This document shows positions 8,413-15,663 of a stretch of 34,786 nt of DNA, in pieces. The DNA is from Paracoccaceae bacterium (GTDB taxonomy: Bacteria; Pseudomonadota; Alphaproteobacteria; Rhodobacterales; Rhodobacteraceae): contig JAABTV010000039.1 of NCBI GenBank assembly GCA_011389685.1, positions 1 through 34,786 on the forward strand, in the 5' to 3' direction. The notes beneath the pieces are model-generated. The model did no database searches. It was not told where the DNA came from and saw nothing but the letters and a program-made list of their open reading frames with translations. Both the position numbers and the translations under genes were made by a program. The stretch's first letter is position 1. Every line of letters starts with the position of its first letter.

Positions 8413-10773
8413 TCAGCTTGCGTTCCGTTTCCTCGCCGCCGCCACCGGCAGCGGCGCCCGCCGCGCGGTGCGGGGCTTCGACTTGGGCTTGGCCTTGGCT
8501 TCCGGCTTGGCCTCGGTTTCGGGCTGTGTCGCCGTTTCAGGTTTTGCCGCTGTTTCGGGCTGTGCCGCCGTTTCCGGCTGTGCCGAGGCTTCGGGCCGTG
8601 CCGGGGTTTCGGACCCTGCCGACTCATCCGCCATGTCCGACGGCCCGGACGTGATGCGCGGCGCGGGCACGGCGCTGGCCGATTGCTCCGCCTTGATCCG
8701 GGCCTTGAACCGCTGCACGCCCTGTTGCATGGCCGCGTAGAATTTCTTGGGCGCCTCGCTGCGCCGTTCCTCCATCAATGCCCATTGCCCGTCAACCAGC
8801 ACCTTGCAACTTGCCTCACTGGTCAGCACACGAAACGCCGCCTCGATCCCCGGTCCGATGTTTTCCTCGGGAAAGACATATTCCTGCGGCTGAAGCGGCG
8901 CGACATCGGAATGTTCGAAACAGATGATCGGCACACCGTTGTTGCGCGCGATCGACGCCCCGCCACCGCCGCCGGTAAAGCCGGGCGGCTGAAAGAACAG
9001 CGCCGCGGAACTGGCCATGTGATAGAACTCGTCATAGTCGAGCACCGGATGCACCACGATCCGCCCGCGACGGCGCAGGTCGGCAAAGCGCTTGTGCTTG
9101 GTCAGAAGGGTCTTGGGGTTCTCGGCCCCGATCAGGTGCCAATCCGCCTCGGGGACGCGATCCAGAAGGTCGAGGATACGGTCCACCTCGTCGCCCTCAT
9201 AGCCCATGAGCGTCTTGTCGAGCCGCACCCCCACCCAGGCGGTGACGATGCGCAGCCGGTCCTGCGGCAATTCAGCCATGCTTTCGGGCACCACCGCCGC
9301 CTGCAACCCGGCAAAGGACGGGTAGGGGCTATTGCTGACCAGCGCGTCCTGCGGATCGCCGTTGAGCGGATGCTCGCCACGGGCGATGATCACGTCCATG
9401 ACCTCGTCCACATCGTTGTTGGACTGGACGAAGAAAAAGCCGGTCGGCACGTATTTGTGCAGGATATGGCGCACGAGCAGGCTTTCATTGGCATGATAGC
9501 CGGTGCGCCCGCCACCATAGAGAATCATGTCCGGCTGCATCCTGAGGATGCTCTCGCAGGTGTTGATCACGCCGCGCAGGCCAAAGCTCTCGAAATAGCG
9601 GACCGAGATGCGATCCTTCTGCTCCTCGGGCACCTTTTCCTCGATGAACTCGCGCAGGACCGAGATGTTGTCGGGGCGATAGTAATCCTCGAATCCCGCG
9701 TTCCAGCTGATCTGCCGCTCGTAGGTGGCCACAAGCGTCACCCGGATCTGCGGATCGAGTGCCGTGAGGGCCGCGGCCAGCGACAGGTAGAGATGCCGGT
9801 GCGAATGCACGGGCGAAATCTTGATCACGTCAAGGCACAGGATGATGTTGCGTGGCTTGTCCGGCACTTTGAGCGCCTGCGCCCCGCGCGTGTCGAGAAC
9901 GTCGAGAACATAGGCCACGATCGGATCGACCATGTCGCGGCGCACCTTGAGATACGTCGAATAATCCACCGCCTCGACCGCCTGTGCCATGTGTTCGGCA
10001 GCCGCCACGCGGTCGCCGCGCTGCAATTCCTCCAGCGACAGCTGTGCATTGCAGCGCATGACCTTGCGCCGGATCCGGTCGACCATCCGCACATCGCCGC
10101 GTTTCGTCATCGCCGAGGCGCGGTACCAGCTGGACAGCGATTCCCGCCAGCGTTCCTGCATGAAATAACTCTCGCCCAGCAGGCGAAAGACATCGCGATG
10201 CGGCGGCCCTTCCCTCTCGGCCGCCTCAAGCAGCGAAACGGCGGCCAGGACCTCTCCGGTCTTGATGTATTCCCGCGCCAGGTTGAGCCGCGCGATCGTC
10301 AACGGCAGCTTCTCGGACGGGCCTTTCGACATCGCGGCCGAGGGCGTCGCCTGCGACCCGCGGCGCACGGTGTTGACAGGGCCATTGACCCTTGCCGCTT
10401 CGCCAGTCTGCCGGTCGGTTGCGCCCGGTGCGGGCACTTCGGCGCCGTTCTGCTGATCAGCCGTGACCGATGCCGGTGCCTCGGCGCCGTTCCGGTCGGC
10501 CGCGGTCGGTTCCGGGGCCGGGCTGGCACCTTGGTCAGGCGCGGTCCTTGGCGGTGCCGGGGGTGCGGCGCGGGCCGCGCGCGCCACCGGCCCGGCGGCA
10601 CGCGGCGCACTTGCGACCGGCGGTTTCGCAGGCTTGGGCGGCTTTGCAGGCCGAGGCGGATGCTCCGGCACCGTGACCCCGGCATCCTTGCTCGGCACGC
10701 TTTCGTCCCGGCTCGCTTCGTCCCGGTCCTCGGCGGGAAGGGACGCGACCTTTTTGAAGATCGAAGAAAACAT
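8413..10773 (-). CDS. TPR/GT-B glycosyltransferase-like protein, paralog 3, with repeat tail
   Basis: This is a 786-residue divergent member of the family at 2699 and 5294. ATG 10773 (MFSSIFKKV) was chosen over the upstream ATG at 10851 because it is preceded by AGGA about 7 bases away. Order of parts: a Pro/Ala-rich linker to ~residue 130 with imperfect TADxxNGAExPA repeats; TPR-like helices (~145-270); the shared module from residue 313 (CLDVIKISPVHSH, LYGGGRTGYHANESLLVRH, FVQSNNDVD, IIARGEHPLNGDP, PPGFTGGGGGASIARNN near 597, SDVAPLQPQEYVF). The end is a low-complexity tail of six AxPET-like units encoded by an 18-base tandem repeat, closing with a basic KPKSKPRTARR stretch. A GT-B glycosyltransferase acting on a surface glycan is the inference; the tail suggests a protein- or polyanion-binding appendage. 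It is probably cotranscribed with the LicD-like gene. Confidence 0.82.
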   Translation of the reverse strand: MFSSIFKKVASLPAEDRDEASRDESVPSKDAGVTVPEHPPRPAKPPKPAKPPVASAPRAAGPVARAARAAPPAPPRTAPDQGASPAPEPTAADRNGAEAPASVTADQQNGAEVPAPGATDRQTGEAARVNGPVNTVRRGSQATPSAAMSKGPSEKLPLTIARLNLAREYIKTGEVLAAVSLLEAAEREGPPHRDVFRLLGESYFMQERWRESLSSWYRASAMTKRGDVRMVDRIRRKVMRCNAQLSLEELQRGDRVAAAEHMAQAVEAVDYSTYLKVRRDMVDPIVAYVLDVLDTRGAQALKVPDKPRNIILCLDVIKISPVHSHRHLYLSLAAALTALDPQIRVTLVATYERQISWNAGFEDYYRPDNISVLREFIEEKVPEEQKDRISVRYFESFGLRGVINTCESILRMQPDMILYGGGRTGYHANESLLVRHILHKYVPTGFFFVQSNNDVDEVMDVIIARGEHPLNGDPQDALVSNSPYPSFAGLQAAVVPESMAELPQDRLRIVTAWVGVRLDKTLMGYEGDEVDRILDLLDRVPEADWHLIGAENPKTLLTKHKRFADLRRRGRIVVHPVLDYDEFYHMASSAALFFQPPGFTGGGGGASIARNNGVPIICFEHSDVAPLQPQEYVFPEENIGPGIEAAFRVLTSEASCKVLVDGQWALMEERRSEAPKKFYAAMQQGVQRFKARIKAEQSASAVPAPRITSGPSDMADESAGSETPARPEASAQPETAAQPETAAKPETATQPETEAKPEAKAKPKSKPRTARRAPLPVAAARKRNAS
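8510..8617 (-). repeat. 18-bp tandem repeat inside the third TPR-GT gene
   Basis: Six imperfect 18-base units run in register at 8510, 8528, 8546, 8564, 8582 and 8600, with plus-strand pattern GCCGCCGTTTCGGGCTGT. They encode a repeating six-residue AQPETA-like unit near the C-terminus of the minus-strand gene. The period is a multiple of three, so unit gain or loss keeps the frame and the tail length may vary between strains. Confidence 0.85.
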
Positions 10774-10968
10774 ATTCAGTCCTGCTCGCAATTGATCATC
10801 ATGATGCCCAGGGCATTTGGAAAAAACCGAAAAACACGGACAAACTACCATCGAACGCTACCAAGCGTAAATCCCGACGACAGGAACCGCACCCTTTCAA
10901 CCGCGCATCCTCTAGCAAGCTTCCAGATTCCCTGCAACTGCTCACGTGAGATTCGCCTCAAACGACAA

Positions 10969-10997
10969 AGAATAGCCTGATTTTCCCGAATAATCAA
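10969..10997 (-). promoter_or_regulatory. Putative sigma-70 promoter of the third TPR-GT/LicD operon
   Basis: On the minus strand, TTGATT (10997-10992) and TATTCT (10974-10969) are spaced by exactly 17 bases, each four of six matches to consensus, in the AT-rich part of the gap. Transcription would begin near 10962, giving an untranslated leader of about 190 bases. Confidence 0.42.
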
Positions 10998-11100
10998 AGA
11001 CTCGCACCGATTCCGTCACAGCGGCCCCCGGCTGTTTTCGTCGGTGGCGGTCTGCTTCCGGTGGTGCTGGCGGTCCCGGGTCATGGGGCGCTTCCCGTGC

Positions 11101-11121
11101 CCCGCCCCGAGCCAGGGCGGG
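11101..11121 (-). terminator. Candidate terminator hairpin after ynjD
   Basis: CCCGCCC (11101-11107) and GGGCGGG (11115-11121) form a perfect 7-bp stem with a 7-base loop, about 115 bases downstream of the ynjD stop on the minus strand. There is no U-tract, so intrinsic termination is uncertain. Confidence 0.28.
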
Positions 11122-11235
11122 CGCGGCACATCCGGTCTCGCGCCGTGCCCTTGCGATTCGCCGGCTCCGGCCCTCGATCCGGCAAAGGGCAGACCCCGCT
11201 GATCTCCGCAACATGCTGTCCGCCCGCGTCCGGTC

Positions 11236-11889
11236 TCAACGCTTTGCCGGGTCCCCGCCAAGGCTCAGAACCGGCCCGCCCGTGGCCGCGCCATCCGCCG
11301 GGTCATGTGTCACCATCAGCGCCGGAATCGCCCGCTTGCGGATATGCGCAAAGGTGAAATTCCGCATCTCGGCCCGCCGCGCCGCGTCGAGCCTGGAAAA
11401 TGGCTCGTCGAGCAAGACCGCCTTCGGATCGGCCAGGAGCGTGCGCATCAGCGCCGCCCGCGCCCGCTGCCCGCCCGAAAGCGTCGCCGGGTCGCGCTCG
11501 TAAAGACCGGCCAGCCCGGCCTGTTCCAGCGCCGCCTCGACCGCCGCCCGCCGCGCCGCGCGCCCGCGCGTCTCGCGGGCGAGGCCAAAGGCCAGGTTGT
11601 CACCCACCGACAGGTGCGGAAACAGCGCCGCATCCTGGAACATCAGCCCGATGCGCCGCGCCTCGGGCGGCAGATGCGTAATCTCAAACCCGTCGAGCCG
11701 CACCGAACCGGTCATCGTGAACCCCGCCGCCAGGTGCCCGCCGATCGCGTCCAGCAGCGTCGACTTGCCAACCCCTGACGGCCCCATCACCGTGGCCACC
11801 TCGCCACCCGCCACAAGCAGGTCGAGCGGCGCGAACAGCGACGGCTCGTTCAGATACCGCACCGACAGCCCGGCAATCTCAAGCGTCAT
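11236..11889 (-). CDS. ynjD: YnjD-type ABC transporter ATP-binding protein
   Basis: The 217-residue protein is a compact ABC ATPase that powers the YnjBCD importer from the cytoplasmic face. It has Walker A GPSGVGKST at 36-44, Q-loop MFQDAALFP near 83-91, signature LSGGQRARAAL from 137, Walker B AVLLDEPFS around 157-165 and switch His in VTHDPAD. ATG 11889 is chosen because it overlaps the permease stop (ATGA) and begins at the usual N-terminus MTLEI; the frame stays open far upstream but only as a shadow of the permease gene. The small size and the YnjB and double-length permease partners match the E. coli YnjBCD type, sometimes annotated as a thiamine-like transporter. The true substrate of this family is not established. 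Confidence 0.9.
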   Translation of the reverse strand: MTLEIAGLSVRYLNEPSLFAPLDLLVAGGEVATVMGPSGVGKSTLLDAIGGHLAAGFTMTGSVRLDGFEITHLPPEARRIGLMFQDAALFPHLSVGDNLAFGLARETRGRAARRAAVEAALEQAGLAGLYERDPATLSGGQRARAALMRTLLADPKAVLLDEPFSRLDAARRAEMRNFTFAHIRKRAIPALMVTHDPADGAATGGPVLSLGGDPAKR

Positions 11890-13634
11890 GGCGCACCCTC
11901 CCCGCCCAGCAATCCGCGCCGGTTGCGATGCGCCAGTGCCGGAATGAGGAACGCCGCCGCATAGGCCGCAAAGGGCAGCCCCGCCTGAAGCGTCGCGTAA
12001 ACCCCCGTCACCCGCCGATCCGAGGATGAGGCCAGCGTCACCGCCTCGGTGGTCAGCGTCGCGATCCGCCCCGCCCCCATGAACAGCGTCGGCAGGTATT
12101 GCGCCACCGACACCGCCACGCCGATCGCCGCTGCCGTCATGAGCGGCGTGAGCAGCACCGGCAGTTTCACCGCCCACAACCTGCGCCACGGCCCCGCGCC
12201 CAGCGCCGCCGCCGCCCGTGGCAAACCGGGGTCGAGCGCCCGCCACGGGTCCGACAGCGCGATCATCACGTAAGGAAAGACAAACAGCGCCTGTGCCCAG
12301 ATCACCGCCGCCATGCCCCCCGAAATGCCGATCCGCAGGAACAGCACGTTGAGCCCGTAAAGAAAGGCGATCTGCGGCACCAGCAGCGGCAGATAAATCA
12401 GCGCCTCGGCCCAGCGCGCGCGCCGCATCCGCGCCCGGTCCTCGCCTTCGAGCCACGCCACCGCCAGCGCCAGCGCCAGCCCCGTGGTCGCAAAGGCCAG
12501 CAGCACGGTATGCCACAGCGCCCGCCCCCAGCCGGTGCCGGGGCGCGTCCACGCCCCGAGCGACCAGCTCTCGGGCAGCATCCCGGGCCAGGACCAGCGC
12601 CAGGCCAGCGACCACACCAAAAGCGCCAGCATGCCCAGCGCGCCCAGCACCATCACCGACGCCGTCACCCCGGTGGTGAGCCACAGCCCCGGCTCGGCCG
12701 AAAGCCCCCTCCCGCCGCGCCTCAGCCACCACAGCCCGATGCGCTTGACCCCCCGTTCGACGAGCAGCAACAGGCCAAAAGACAGCGCGACCAGACCCCC
12801 CTGAAGCACCGCCCCCGCCGAGGCCGGCAAAAGCATCGCCGTATCCGGCGCCGAAAACAGCCTGAGCAGCATCACCGCCAGCGTCGGCGGGTTCGACGGC
12901 CCGAGGATCAGCGCCATGTCGACCACCGACAGCGAATAGGCCAGCACCACCATCACCGGCAGCCGCACCAGCGGCCAGACCTGCGGCAGGATCACCTTGA
13001 CCCAGACGATCCCCCGGCCATAGCCCAGCGCCCGCCCGACCGCGATATGCCGGGCCACCGCGATCTGGCTCAACGCCGACAGCATCACCAGCAGCAGGAA
13101 CGGCACTTCCTTGACCAACAGCCCGAGGATCAGCGCCCCGCCCCAGGGATCGTTGACTGTGACCAGCATCGGCGGCCGGTCCCACCCGGCAAGCGGTGCC
13201 AGCGCCCGCGCGATCCAGCCCGAGGGCGACAGCACGAAGGCAAGGCCGATGGCCACGGCGGCATGCGGCGCAGCCAGGAACGGGGTCAGCATCCGCCCGC
13301 CCGCGCGGATGCTCATCCGGCCATGCACCGCCGCGCATGTCCCCCCGGCCAGGATCAGCGCCAGCGCCGTCGCCCCCAGCCCGGTCAGCAGCGTGAGCTT
13401 GAGGCTCGTGCCCAGCCCCGGCAGACCGGCCAGCATCCGCCACGGCTCAAGCGAAAGCGTCTCGGCGCCGATCGCAGGCAATATCGCGAACCCCGCGCGC
13501 GCCGTCGCCCACAGCCCGGCCAGGATCGGCAGGATCACCCCGCCCACCACCGCCAGCAGCACGACAAGCCGCAGCGCCCGGCCCGGCGGGCTGGAAGACG
13601 CGACCCCGCTCACCGCGTGTAACGCCGCGCCCAT
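11886..13634 (-). CDS. ynjC: YnjC-type ABC transporter permease (fused two-domain)
   Basis: The 582-residue inner-membrane protein holds two successive binding-protein-dependent permease domains fused in one chain, as in YnjC, ThiP and FbpB. Each half has a run of hydrophobic segments and an EAA-like loop (ALGYGRGIVWVKVILPQVWP in the first, AAALGAGPWRRLWAVKLPV in the second) that docks on the ATPase. It is somewhat longer than E. coli YnjC. The start is uncertain: ATG 13634 overlaps the end of ynjB by 25 bases, while GTG 13613 forms a GTGA overlap with the ynjB stop and would remove seven residues. Neither has a clear ribosome site at good spacing. Its 3' end overlaps ynjD by ATGA. Fused permeases of this class usually serve iron or thiamine-like substrates. 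Confidence 0.9.
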   Translation of the reverse strand: MGAALHAVSGVASSSPPGRALRLVVLLAVVGGVILPILAGLWATARAGFAILPAIGAETLSLEPWRMLAGLPGLGTSLKLTLLTGLGATALALILAGGTCAAVHGRMSIRAGGRMLTPFLAAPHAAVAIGLAFVLSPSGWIARALAPLAGWDRPPMLVTVNDPWGGALILGLLVKEVPFLLLVMLSALSQIAVARHIAVGRALGYGRGIVWVKVILPQVWPLVRLPVMVVLAYSLSVVDMALILGPSNPPTLAVMLLRLFSAPDTAMLLPASAGAVLQGGLVALSFGLLLLVERGVKRIGLWWLRRGGRGLSAEPGLWLTTGVTASVMVLGALGMLALLVWSLAWRWSWPGMLPESWSLGAWTRPGTGWGRALWHTVLLAFATTGLALALAVAWLEGEDRARMRRARWAEALIYLPLLVPQIAFLYGLNVLFLRIGISGGMAAVIWAQALFVFPYVMIALSDPWRALDPGLPRAAAALGAGPWRRLWAVKLPVLLTPLMTAAAIGVAVSVAQYLPTLFMGAGRIATLTTEAVTLASSSDRRVTGVYATLQAGLPFAAYAAAFLIPALAHRNRRGLLGGEGAP

Positions 13635-14800
13635 TCCTCGGTCAGCCGCGTCATCCAGCTTGCATGCGGCTCGGGCAGGGTGGGTCCGAGATCGTCAAGC
13701 CCGGGCAGCGCCGGGGCGCTGGGCAGGGCGTCGAACCGCGCCTGTGCGGTCGCGTCGAGCCGGGCGGGATCAAGCACCGAGAACGAGCCCAGAACCTCGA
13801 TATTCTGCATCCGCGCCTGCACCTCGGGGTCCAGCAGCAGGTTCGCCACCACCATCGCGCCCTCGGCATGGGCGGCGTTATAGGGGATCGCCACGAAACT
13901 CACATTGCCGATGGTGCCGCCCTCGGGCACGAACACCCGCGCACTCTCGGGCAACAGCCCCTGCGCGATGGCTGCGGCGGTCGAGGCCGGATCGAACGAC
14001 ATCGCGATGTCGATCACCCCATCGTTCATCATTTGCTGCTGCACCGACTCGTTCTCGGGAAAGGCGGTGCCACCGCGCCACAGGTTGGGGCGCAGCGCGT
14101 CATACCATTCCCAAAGCGGCGCCACCTGCGCGGCAAAGCGCGCGTCCGTCACCGGCTCCAGCAGCACCTCGCGATCCGGCGCCAGCTCGATCAGCGCCTG
14201 CTTGAGGAATGTCGCCCCCATGAAATTCGAGGGGTCGGGATGGGTGAACCGGCCCGGGTTGGCCTCGGCCCAGGCCACGAATTCGCGCATCGTCCCGGGC
14301 GGCGCCTCGACCCGGGCGCTGTCGAAACTGAACACGAACCGCGCCAGCCGCCACGGGCTCTCCATCCCCTCCACCGGCACGGTGAAATCAAGCGTGGCCG
14401 GTGCGCCGGGCGACAGATCGACAAACCGCGCATTGGGCAGCCGCTCCACGAAGGGGCCGAACAGCAGATCCTGCTCCTTCATGGCCAGGAAATTCGGCCC
14501 GTTGATCCAGATGAGGTCAACCGACCCGCCGCTGTCACGGCCCGCCGCGCGCTCGGAAATCACCCGCGTCACCGCTTCGGCGGTATCGCTCAGCCGGACA
14601 TGATTGATGCGCACGCCATGACGCCGCTCGGCCTCGCCACCGACCCAGGAAATGAACGCATTGGTGCGCGCGTCGCCGCCCCATGCGTTCCAGTAAACGG
14701 TCTGGCCGCGCGCCGCGTCCAGCACCGCCTGCCAGTCATCGGCCAGCGCGGGCCGGGCGAAAAGCGCGGCGATCACGGAAAGGATCAGGGCAAATCTCAT
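13610..14800 (-). CDS. ynjB: YnjB-type ABC transporter substrate-binding protein
   Basis: The 396-residue protein is the periplasmic binding component of the importer. A Sec signal peptide, MRFALILSVIAALFARPALA, with likely cleavage after residue 20, precedes the mature DDWQAVL. WNAWGGDARTNAFISWV and IWINGPNFLAMKEQDLLFGP are typical of YnjB-family proteins. ATG 14800 is supported by a strong ribosome site, AGAGGAGT, about six bases upstream and by an ATGA overlap with the ynjF stop; a longer in-frame start would only add a shadow of ynjF. The length is close to E. coli YnjB. The family ligand is not established, so thiamine, metal or phospholipid-related cargo remain guesses. Confidence 0.92.
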   Translation of the reverse strand: MRFALILSVIAALFARPALADDWQAVLDAARGQTVYWNAWGGDARTNAFISWVGGEAERRHGVRINHVRLSDTAEAVTRVISERAAGRDSGGSVDLIWINGPNFLAMKEQDLLFGPFVERLPNARFVDLSPGAPATLDFTVPVEGMESPWRLARFVFSFDSARVEAPPGTMREFVAWAEANPGRFTHPDPSNFMGATFLKQALIELAPDREVLLEPVTDARFAAQVAPLWEWYDALRPNLWRGGTAFPENESVQQQMMNDGVIDIAMSFDPASTAAAIAQGLLPESARVFVPEGGTIGNVSFVAIPYNAAHAEGAMVVANLLLDPEVQARMQNIEVLGSFSVLDPARLDATAQARFDALPSAPALPGLDDLGPTLPEPHASWMTRLTEEWARRYTR

Positions 14801-15447
14801 GGTGACTCCTCTGGTCGGTCTCGAACGGATGTCTCTTTGGCGCCGCCCAGCGCGACCCAGCCCTGACGCCACCGCGTCAGCGTGGTCAGCGCGCAGGCGG
14901 CGGCGAATATATAGGCAAACACCGGGAAATGCGTGGGAAAAAGGCACATCAGGATGAAAAGCGCGATGGTCTCGAACCCCTCGGTCAGCCCGCCGAGGTA
15001 ATAGATCCCCTTGGTCGGATAGGCCGGGGCGGCGCGCCCCTCACTGGCGATCACCGCGGCAAAGGCGAGGAACGACGATCCGGTGCCCACGAACGCCGCG
15101 ATGAGGACCGCCGCGGGCAGGGCATTGGCACCCGGCGCGGCCAGCGCAAAGCCCAGCGGCACCAGCGCATAGAACACGAAATCCAGCGCGATATCGAGAA
15201 ACGCCCCCCGGTCCGAAGGGCCGGTGATCCGCGCCACCGCCCCGTCAAGCCCGTCCATCAGCCGGTTGAGCAGGATCGCGACCAGCGCCGCGCCGTAAAG
15301 CCCGAACGCCAGCAGCGGCAGCGCCAGAACCCCGATCCCGAACCCGGCGAGCGTGATCGCATCGGGCGACACGCCAAGCCGCGCCAGCAGTCTTGCCGGC
15401 GGATGCAGCAGCCGGCGCTGCATCGGCAGGATCACCGCGTCGATCAT
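14797..15447 (-). CDS. ynjF: YnjF-type CDP-alcohol phosphatidyltransferase
   Basis: The 216-residue polytopic membrane protein catalyses transfer of a phosphatidyl or related group from a CDP-alcohol to a hydroxyl acceptor. The family signature D-x2-DG-x2-AR-x7-G-x3-D-x3-D is complete in DGLDGAVAR followed by G-AFL-D-IAL-D, near residues 65-90, so all metal-binding Asp residues are present. Several hydrophobic segments surround it. It is the first gene of the minus-strand operon and its stop overlaps ynjB by ATGA. In E. coli a homologous gene is also linked to ynjBCD, so the linkage is conserved across classes; here it leads the operon and no ynjE sulfurtransferase gene is present. The acceptor alcohol is unknown. 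A phospholipid link between enzyme and transporter is an inference. Confidence 0.88.
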   Translation of the reverse strand: MIDAVILPMQRRLLHPPARLLARLGVSPDAITLAGFGIGVLALPLLAFGLYGAALVAILLNRLMDGLDGAVARITGPSDRGAFLDIALDFVFYALVPLGFALAAPGANALPAAVLIAAFVGTGSSFLAFAAVIASEGRAAPAYPTKGIYYLGGLTEGFETIALFILMCLFPTHFPVFAYIFAAACALTTLTRWRQGWVALGGAKETSVRDRPEESP

Positions 15448-15611
15448 CTCCGCCCCCGGCTCCTGTCGCTGTCGCGCAAGTTTCTCACCCTGTCTACACC
15501 CACCCCGTTGCCGCGCACCCTAGGCGGCCTGCAAGGGACGGTCCATTCACAAATGCCTGTCGGATTCGTGAGGTCGGAAAAATGAGTATTTCTGGCAAGA
15601 TGAAGCGGCAA

Positions 15612-15651
15612 GGGGCGCAGACCCCAAGAGGCGCAGGCCCGGAGCCTGCGC
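15612..15651 (-). terminator. Double hairpin downstream of the amidase gene
   Basis: A perfect 8-bp stem, GCGCAGGC (15631-15638) with GCCTGCGC (15644-15651) and a 5-base loop, lies 13 bases beyond the amidase stop on the minus strand. A second, smaller stem GGGG/CCCC (15612-15625) follows. No long U-tract is present. Confidence 0.45.
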
Positions 15652-15663
15652 GGACCAGGGGCC

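Larger units (their letters stand above)
10774..11235. other. 462-bp intergenic region between ynjD and the third TPR-GT gene
   Basis: No credible gene is seen here. The part at 10780-11030 is more AT-rich than its surroundings and holds a good promoter candidate for the minus strand (10969-10997), leaving a leader of about 190 bases before ATG 10773. An 11-base palindrome, TGCCCAGGGCA, lies at 10805-10815. The part at 11031-11235 holds a 7-bp stem (CCCGCCC at 11101-11107, GGGCGGG at 11115-11121) that could end ynjD transcription. Short reading frames here look like GC artefacts. Confidence 0.6.

Noticed and set aside
8683-10980. A 765-codon plus-strand frame opposite the third TPR-GT gene
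   Set aside because: The minus-strand frame carries the family motifs and a ribosome site; the plus frame has none and is a GC shadow.
10942-11261. Small ORFs in the gap between ynjD and the third TPR-GT gene
   Set aside because: They lack ribosome sites and recognisable content and cover the promoter-like region; they look like GC artefacts.
11236-13443. A 735-codon frame that seems to fuse permease-region sequence to ynjD
   Set aside because: The upstream part is an out-of-frame reading of ynjC (Gly/Ala/Arg-rich, no membrane segments). The real ynjD starts at 11889, where the ATGA overlap and MTLEI N-terminus occur.
15448-15663. Possible small gene between ynjF and the amidase gene
   Set aside because: Frames here have no good ribosome site or family motif and run into the terminator-like hairpins.
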